NCBI GenBank assembly: GCA_964435475.1
Contig: CAYSZB010000045.1
Span: 1 to 18,936, forward strand
Source of the DNA: CAYSZB01 sp964435475
GTDB taxonomy: Bacteria > Chloroflexota > Anaerolineae > Anaerolineales > Anaerolineaceae
Direction of reading: 5' to 3'
DNA: 18,936 nucleotides
The notes beneath the pieces were generated by a model that did no database searches, had not been told where the DNA came from, and saw only the letters and a program-made list of their open reading frames with translations. The position numbers and the translations under genes were made by a program. This document shows positions 14,991-18,936 of the stretch, piece by piece. Each line of letters begins with the position of its first letter. Position 1 is the stretch's first letter.

Positions 14991-15728
14991 ATGGAAATAA
15001 TGAGAGCGATCGATGAAACCTCAATGGCCATTGGCTACATTGCACTGGCATTGATAAGCTATATCTTCTCACCACACTACAACTTAATTAAAAAACTCGC
15101 CTTAAGGCTGGGAGACAAGCTCGATCAGCCAGAGGTGCAGATCTACCTGGAGCGGCTGCTTGGTTTTGTGCTGCTTGGCTTGATCCCGGCGGTCCTTTTC
15201 CCTGCACTGTATCAAAAATCACTGGCGGATTATGGACTTGCCTGGCCGATGGGTAAAGGCATCGTGCTGTGGTGGGTCATCCCGCTGGTGGTCTTCGTCT
15301 TGATGGGAATCCTGCGGCCGAGCAAAGGGGTCAATGTGGCTTTTTATCCCCAGGTCAGGAAAGAAACATGGGGCGTTGGCAGAACCGCGATCAACCTTTT
15401 GAGTTGGGCTGTTTACCTGGCAGGCTATGAATTTGCTTTCAGGGGTCTGCTGTTCTTCAGCTGTCTTTCCGCATTTGGCCTGATCCCCGCCATCGCGGTC
15501 AACTGTGCCATCTACAGCATCAGCCACATTCCCAAAGGAATGGGGGAGGCATTTGGTGCTTTCTTTATGGGGATATTGTTCTGCGTGATCGCCTATTACA
15601 GCGGATCATTCTTCATTCCCTTTGTTTTGCACCTGGTGCTGGCGGTGGGCAATGACCTCAAAGCCATCGCGATCAACCCCGGGATGCATTTTTCGTTCAA
15701 GAGACAGCCTGATGAAAGACCGGAATAA
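14991..15728 (+). CDS. CPBP (Rce1/Abi-like) intramembrane protein with altered catalytic motif
   Basis: Membrane protein of 245 aa with about 6-8 hydrophobic segments, recognised as the CPBP/Rce1 metalloprotease-like family from AGYEFAFRGLLFF (144-156), AIYSISHIPKGMGEAFGAFFMGILF (174-197) and SFFIPFVLHLVLAVGND (206-222). The second motif keeps H179 and the third keeps H214. The first motif, usually EExxxR, reads Y146-E147-x3-R151, so the first glutamate is missing, and the Asn expected four residues after H214 is Ala (A218). It may be catalytically changed or inactive. The frame extends to GTG 14931, but that is only 5 nt from the divergent gene; ATG 14991 with GAGG at 14982-14985 is better supported. 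The end overlaps the next gene by 17 nt. Bacterial members are linked to bacteriocin self-immunity and protein processing; its role here is unknown. Confidence 0.75.
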   Translation: MEIMRAIDETSMAIGYIALALISYIFSPHYNLIKKLALRLGDKLDQPEVQIYLERLLGFVLLGLIPAVLFPALYQKSLADYGLAWPMGKGIVLWWVIPLVVFVLMGILRPSKGVNVAFYPQVRKETWGVGRTAINLLSWAVYLAGYEFAFRGLLFFSCLSAFGLIPAIAVNCAIYSISHIPKGMGEAFGAFFMGILFCVIAYYSGSFFIPFVLHLVLAVGNDLKAIAINPGMHFSFKRQPDERPE

Positions 15729-16632
15729 GGATATCTCTTCGATTAATGGGCGGCTGGACGGAAAAACCTGCCTGGTCACCGGCGCCAATTCGGGATTGGG
15801 AAAAGCCATGGCGATCGAGCTGGCGAGGCGGGGTTGTTCTGTCATCATGGGGTGCAGGAAAGAATATTTAAATGAATTGGCAGAAATAAAAGCAGCGTCC
15901 GAAAACGACAAGGTGAGCTTGAGGGTGGTGGACCTGGCAAGCTTTGACAGTGTGGACCGTTTCTGTGGGCAGTTAGGCGATGAAAAGGTCAGCCTGGACT
16001 TCGTGATGTGCAATGCGGGGATGGCGTCGGGCGGCGACCTGGTGACGCAGGATGGCATTCCCCGCATCCTGCAGGTGAATTGTTTTTCTTATGCACGGAT
16101 GATCAGGAACTTCTTAGCCATGGGGATCATCAGGCAGGAGCTGCACTGCGCCGGCAAACCGCGGATCATTTTTACATCTTCGACGCGCCATCGAAGCTCG
16201 CCATCGATCGACCTGGATCAATTTGGAGTGATGCCCAGGCCAAGATTTGGCGATGTGTTTAAAGTGTACGGCCTGAGCAAGCTTTACATGATGGGTTATG
16301 CCTGGGAGTTGGGGAGGAGATTGATGGTCGAAAATAAACCAATGGTATCGGTTTTTGCCTTCTGCCCGGGACCGTTTCGCAGCAGGATCGGGGAGGACCT
16401 GGGTTTTTGGGGCAACCTGGCCATGTCCAGACTGCCGGTCAGCCCGCAAAAGGCTGCCTGGCCTGCCATTTACCTGGCCTGCTCAGCGGAGATGGACGGA
16501 AAGACGCTGGTTTATTACCACAAACGGAAACAGGAAGAACCGGACAGGAGAGTTACTGACCCGGTGCGCGGCGCAAGGATCTGGGAAATGACCAACCAGC
16601 TGCTGGATCAGGCAGGCGGCAGGTCTGGTTAA
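15712..16632 (+). CDS. Classical short-chain dehydrogenase/reductase
   Basis: NAD(P)-dependent oxidoreductase, 306 aa, of the longer SDR group resembling retinol dehydrogenase / protochlorophyllide reductase-like proteins. The cofactor motif is TGANSGLG (23-30), then NAGMASGG (101-108), catalytic Ser156/157 (FTSSTRHR) and Y186GLSK190; the loop FCPGPFRSRIGEDLG follows. The C-terminal segment ending in DPVRGARIWEMTNQLLDQ is typical of this group. The start ATG at 15712 overlaps the CPBP gene by 17 nt with only weak AGAGA upstream; an upstream ATG at 15622 in the same frame would lie deep inside the CPBP gene and lacks SDR likeness. Overlap implies cotranscription and perhaps coupling. Substrate unknown; lipid or isoprenoid alcohols would fit the family, but this is a guess. 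Confidence 0.9.
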   Translation: MKDRNKDISSINGRLDGKTCLVTGANSGLGKAMAIELARRGCSVIMGCRKEYLNELAEIKAASENDKVSLRVVDLASFDSVDRFCGQLGDEKVSLDFVMCNAGMASGGDLVTQDGIPRILQVNCFSYARMIRNFLAMGIIRQELHCAGKPRIIFTSSTRHRSSPSIDLDQFGVMPRPRFGDVFKVYGLSKLYMMGYAWELGRRLMVENKPMVSVFAFCPGPFRSRIGEDLGFWGNLAMSRLPVSPQKAAWPAIYLACSAEMDGKTLVYYHKRKQEEPDRRVTDPVRGARIWEMTNQLLDQAGGRSG

Positions 16633-16667
16633 GAATTTATGTTATCCCGAAATTTGGCAGGCCAGCG

Positions 16668-17099
16668 TCACTTCGGTTCGTATGGCAGGTGGACAACCTC
16701 CACATTAGCCTGGCGCAGGAAATCCATGGCATTTTCATCCAGGCGGTAGGCAACGCTGTAGATCAGCCTGGTAATGCCGGCATTGATGAGGGCCTTGGTG
16801 CAATTCAGGCAGGGGAAGTGGGTCACATAACATGTGCAGCCGCGGGTTGAGACGCCATGCAGGGCGGCCTGGATGATGGCATTGGTCTCGGCGTGGATGG
16901 TGCGCACACAATGGCCATCGACCAGGAGGTGCCCGATCTCATCACAGTGGGACTGGCCGGCGGGGGAGCCATTGAAGCCGGTGGTCAGGATGCGCTTCTC
17001 ATAGACAAGGACACAGCCGACAAATGCGCGATCGCAGGTGCTGCGTTCAGAGACAGCATAAGCAATTTTCATGAAATATGAATCCCAATCAGGTCGCAT
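16668..17099 (-). CDS. comEB: dCMP deaminase / ComEB-type cytidine deaminase-fold zinc enzyme
   Basis: Zinc-dependent deamination of dCMP to dUMP, feeding thymidylate synthesis; cytoplasmic. The 143-aa protein begins WDSYFMKIAYAVSERSTCDRAFVGCVLV, typical of the family. Zinc and catalytic residues are H69 and E71 in RTIHAETNAI, and C97 and C100 in FPCLNC. The N-terminal half also has GFNGSPAGQSHCDE, the usual dCMP-deaminase segment. The frame extends to GTG 17129, but ATG 17099 with GGAG 8 nt upstream is the clear start. Convergent with the SDR gene (35 bp apart). The upstream 147 bp (17100-17246) separates it from the ChrB-like gene. Some members act in competence operons, but nothing here suggests that, so the symbol refers to the family only. 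Confidence 0.93.
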   Translation of the reverse strand: MRPDWDSYFMKIAYAVSERSTCDRAFVGCVLVYEKRILTTGFNGSPAGQSHCDEIGHLLVDGHCVRTIHAETNAIIQAALHGVSTRGCTCYVTHFPCLNCTKALINAGITRLIYSVAYRLDENAMDFLRQANVEVVHLPYEPK

Positions 17100-17246
17100 A
17101 GATAGATCTCCTTTATTTAATGATAACACAGGAAGGTTTTGGAAAGAAAGAAAATGACTAAGGAATGAATTGGCAAAAAATAAGACAAGTTTCCTTGCGA
17201 AAATCTTATGTGGAGCTGTCCCAAAAACCTGGAGAGGGATTCTAGG
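17100..17246. other. Leader region of the dCMP deaminase gene
   Basis: Read on the minus strand, it runs from the ChrB stop to the deaminase start. It is AT-rich and ends in AAAGGAG before ATG 17099. I see no convincing -35/-10 pair and no T-run terminator after the ChrB-like gene, so either an atypical promoter or read-through is possible. Confidence 0.4.
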
Positions 17247-17684
17247 TCAGGCCTGTCTGGCTACATCCAATCGACACCAGGCATATAACGCATCATACAC
17301 ATCAAACTGGTGGGCAAGATTTTCGAGGTCTTCGGGGAAACGCAGGCTGAACCCGGTAGCGATCGCTTCCACCCCACGGGCAAGCGGGTCCTTGTCAAGA
17401 TCCTCCTCCACATCCGCAGCATGGATGATCTTTGCCATGCGCAGCAAGCCGGGTTCCTTCAGTCCGTATTTGAGGATGATCGACTCGAATGAGCAGCGTC
17501 CATCATGATGTCCCAATTCAACCCCGGGGGCATCGAAGGGGATGGCACCGGTTTCCCTGGCGATGCGCTCAATTTCACTCCTGGGAACGAACAAAAACTC
17601 AGCCTCACTGTCAACAAAGCGGGTGATCAGCCAGGGACAGGCGACACGGTCAACATGCACATGCGAGCGGGTGATCCATTTCAC
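17247..17684 (-). CDS. Stand-alone ChrB C-terminal domain protein (chromate-resistance-associated)
   Basis: 145-aa soluble protein corresponding to the C-terminal domain of ChrB (Pfam 'Chromate resistance exported protein' family). Signatures are KWITRSHVHVDRVACPWLITRFVD at the start, PGVELGHHDGRCSFESIILKYGL in the middle and DVYDALYAWC near the end; the Cys and His pairs (CPWL, HH, RCSF) are plausible metal or oxyanion contacts. In ChrB proteins the full-length form regulates or supports chromate efflux by ChrA; the N-terminal part is absent here, and no chrA is in view. No signal peptide despite the family name. The start is GTG at 17684 with AAGGAG at 17692-17697. It lies 36 nt downstream of the MFS gene, so probably cotranscribed with it. 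Function in this lineage is unproven. Confidence 0.88.
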   Translation of the reverse strand: MKWITRSHVHVDRVACPWLITRFVDSEAEFLFVPRSEIERIARETGAIPFDAPGVELGHHDGRCSFESIILKYGLKEPGLLRMAKIIHAADVEEDLDKDPLARGVEAIATGFSLRFPEDLENLAHQFDVYDALYAWCRLDVARQA

Positions 17685-17720
17685 TTTACCTCTCCTTATG
17701 AATACTTCTTTATAAAAATC

Positions 17721-18936
17721 TTATTCGGCCTGTTTTTGCCGCAGGTCACGGCCAAATACCAGGAAATATACCGACCCGATGACACCAAAACCGAAGGCAA
17801 CCAGGAAATTGACCGTGGGTGAGATATTCCAGAGGAAGGCGCCACCAAAAGCTGCCAGGGATACAATGACATCGCGCACCAGGTAATATAACCCGAACAC
17901 GCTGGCTTTTTTATCTTCAGGTGCCAGGTCCATGATCATGGCTTTGCGGGTGGGTTCGCCGAACTCCTTTAATCCCCGGATGATGAAGGCGATGATCATT
18001 AATTCAAAACTGCGCGCCAGGAGCAGCGCCAGGGGGAAAATGGTGAAGAAAATAAAGGTGATGAAAACAAATGGTTTCTTGGTGTTCTTGTCCGCCAGGT
18101 AGGCAATGGGGATGTAGACCAGCATGGCGGTCACCATTTCGATCGTGGTCAGCACACCGAATTGAATGGGGGTGATGCCGTTATTATTGACCGCCCAAAC
18201 CACCGCAAACGCATACGGGATCTGCTCACAAAAACGGATGAGGATATCGGAAACCAGCAGGTTGCGCAGGTCGGGGGAGATAAACTTGAAAAGTTTCAAG
18301 GGATTGGATTCAGCTTTTTTGGTTTTATGGGTATCCTTGATCAAAACCTGTTGAAGAACCAGCGCCACAATGCCCAATACAAACGCTGCCATGAAGGCAT
18401 AGCGGACACCCGCCTTTTCACCGTATATGGAGATCAGCGTCCCCCCCACCAGGGGTCCCAGTGCCATGGGGATCCGGCGGACCAGCGAGTGCATGGAGAC
18501 GCCCATGGTACGCTTGTTGGCCGGCAGGGAGGTTGCCACCAGGTCCATGGTTGCCGGCAGGGAAATGGCAGTCCAGGAAATGAAAAAGACCGCCCCCACG
18601 ATGACCGCCTGCCAGGTGGGGAAAACCAGGACTATCCCGTAACCGATAAGAGAGATCAGGTTGAAAACCAGCAACGCCCTTTTGTAGCCCAGTTTGTCAC
18701 TCAGGTAGCCACCCGGGAAGGAGTACAACGCGCTCAGCAGGTTATCCATGCCATTCAACAAGCCAATTGCGATATTCGAGCCGCCCAGTGCCAGGATGTA
18801 AAGCGGGAGGAAGCGTTCTCCCATTTTTTCACCCATGCCTACCAGGATGACCATGGCGAGCACGGCAACCACGCTGCGCTTCAGGCCCAGGAATTCAACC
18901 AGCTGTTTAAATGTTCTTTTCTTTGGGGGTGTTTGA
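17721..18936 (-). CDS. MFS transporter (5' end outside window)
   Basis: Major facilitator superfamily permease, about 400 residues visible, with roughly 11-12 membrane segments in two halves joined by a hydrophilic loop (KDTHKTKKAESNPLKL). The loop-2 signature GGYLSDKLGYKRALL is clear, and its weaker counterpart in the second half is IAYLADKNTKKPFVF. Family-like helices include MGVSMHSLVRRIPMALGPLVGGTLI and EPTRKAMIMDLAPEDKKASVFGLYY. The reading frame stays open past the GTG at 18872 to the right edge (QTPPKKRTFKQLVEFLGLKRS...), so the true start is outside and only a few N-terminal residues are missing. Substrate cannot be read from sequence; drug or metabolite efflux is typical. The ChrB-domain gene follows 36 nt downstream. 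Confidence 0.9.
   Translation of the reverse strand, partial: QTPPKKRTFKQLVEFLGLKRSVVAVLAMVILVGMGEKMGERFLPLYILALGGSNIAIGLLNGMDNLLSALYSFPGGYLSDKLGYKRALLVFNLISLIGYGIVLVFPTWQAVIVGAVFFISWTAISLPATMDLVATSLPANKRTMGVSMHSLVRRIPMALGPLVGGTLISIYGEKAGVRYAFMAAFVLGIVALVLQQVLIKDTHKTKKAESNPLKLFKFISPDLRNLLVSDILIRFCEQIPYAFAVVWAVNNNGITPIQFGVLTTIEMVTAMLVYIPIAYLADKNTKKPFVFITFIFFTIFPLALLLARSFELMIIAFIIRGLKEFGEPTRKAMIMDLAPEDKKASVFGLYYLVRDVIVSLAAFGGAFLWNISPTVNFLVAFGFGVIGSVYFLVFGRDLRQKQAE

Noticed and set aside
15622..15711. Extended start for the classical SDR inside the CPBP gene
   Set aside because: Composition is an out-of-frame reading of CPBP; SDR-like sequence begins after ATG 15712.
17100..17129. GTG start giving a longer dCMP deaminase
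   Set aside because: The extension would translate the AAAGGAG ribosome-binding site itself; ATG 17099 is better.
1..18936. Defence island, prophage, transposon or CRISPR
   Set aside because: No recombinase, phage structural gene, nuclease/helicase cluster or regularly spaced repeats seen; CPBP alone is not evidence of immunity.

Overview
The window looks like an ordinary chromosomal stretch of an anaerobic bacterium, most likely an Anaerolineae-type member of the Chloroflexota. This is inferred from the gene mix (aldehyde ferredoxin oxidoreductase beside a lipoate ligase, a BipA with an acidic tail, an M28-like winged-helix peptidase), the moderately high G+C by eye and the frequent TTG/GTG starts. 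No 16S gene or other phylogenetic marker was compared. I see no rRNA, tRNA, CRISPR array, insertion sequence, integrase or attachment site. The genome is compact: the longest non-coding stretches are about 226 bp (6873-7098) and 161 bp (8575-8735).

Layout, left to right. (1) 1-4262, plus strand: the 3' end of a pyrimidine-nucleoside phosphorylase, then typA/bipA, then gnd (6-phosphogluconate dehydrogenase). (2) 4287-6872, minus strand: a tight three-gene run read as M28-like peptidase (DUF4910/DUF2172/winged helix) -> small cupin -> SMP-30/gluconolactonase-like protein, converging on gnd. (3) 7099-8574, minus strand: a CPA1-type K+/H+ or Na+/H+ antiporter with a C-terminal RCK_C domain. (4) 8736-13931, plus strand: a Wzz-like chain-length protein and an O-antigen ligase/polymerase-like membrane protein coupled by a TTGA stop/start overlap, then lipoate-protein ligase A and a 611-aa tungsten/molybdopterin aldehyde ferredoxin oxidoreductase. 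(5) 13936-16632: a minus-strand extended SDR (NAD-dependent epimerase-like), divergent from a CPBP-type membrane protein that overlaps a classical SDR. (6) 16668-18936, minus strand: a ComEB-type dCMP deaminase, a stand-alone ChrB C-terminal-domain protein, and an MFS transporter running off the right edge.

Possible functional links. Gnd and the lactonase-like protein both act on gluconate-type metabolites and sit tail to tail. The Wzz/Wzy-like pair suggests surface polysaccharide export. The ChrB-like protein is probably cotranscribed with the MFS transporter rather than with a ChrA chromate transporter. I found no clear evidence for a wholly new system. The most unusual points are a CPBP protein lacking the first glutamate of its EExxxR motif, the ChrB-domain/MFS pairing, the lplA-aor adjacency, the peptidase/cupin/lactonase operon, and two TTGA translational-coupling junctions.
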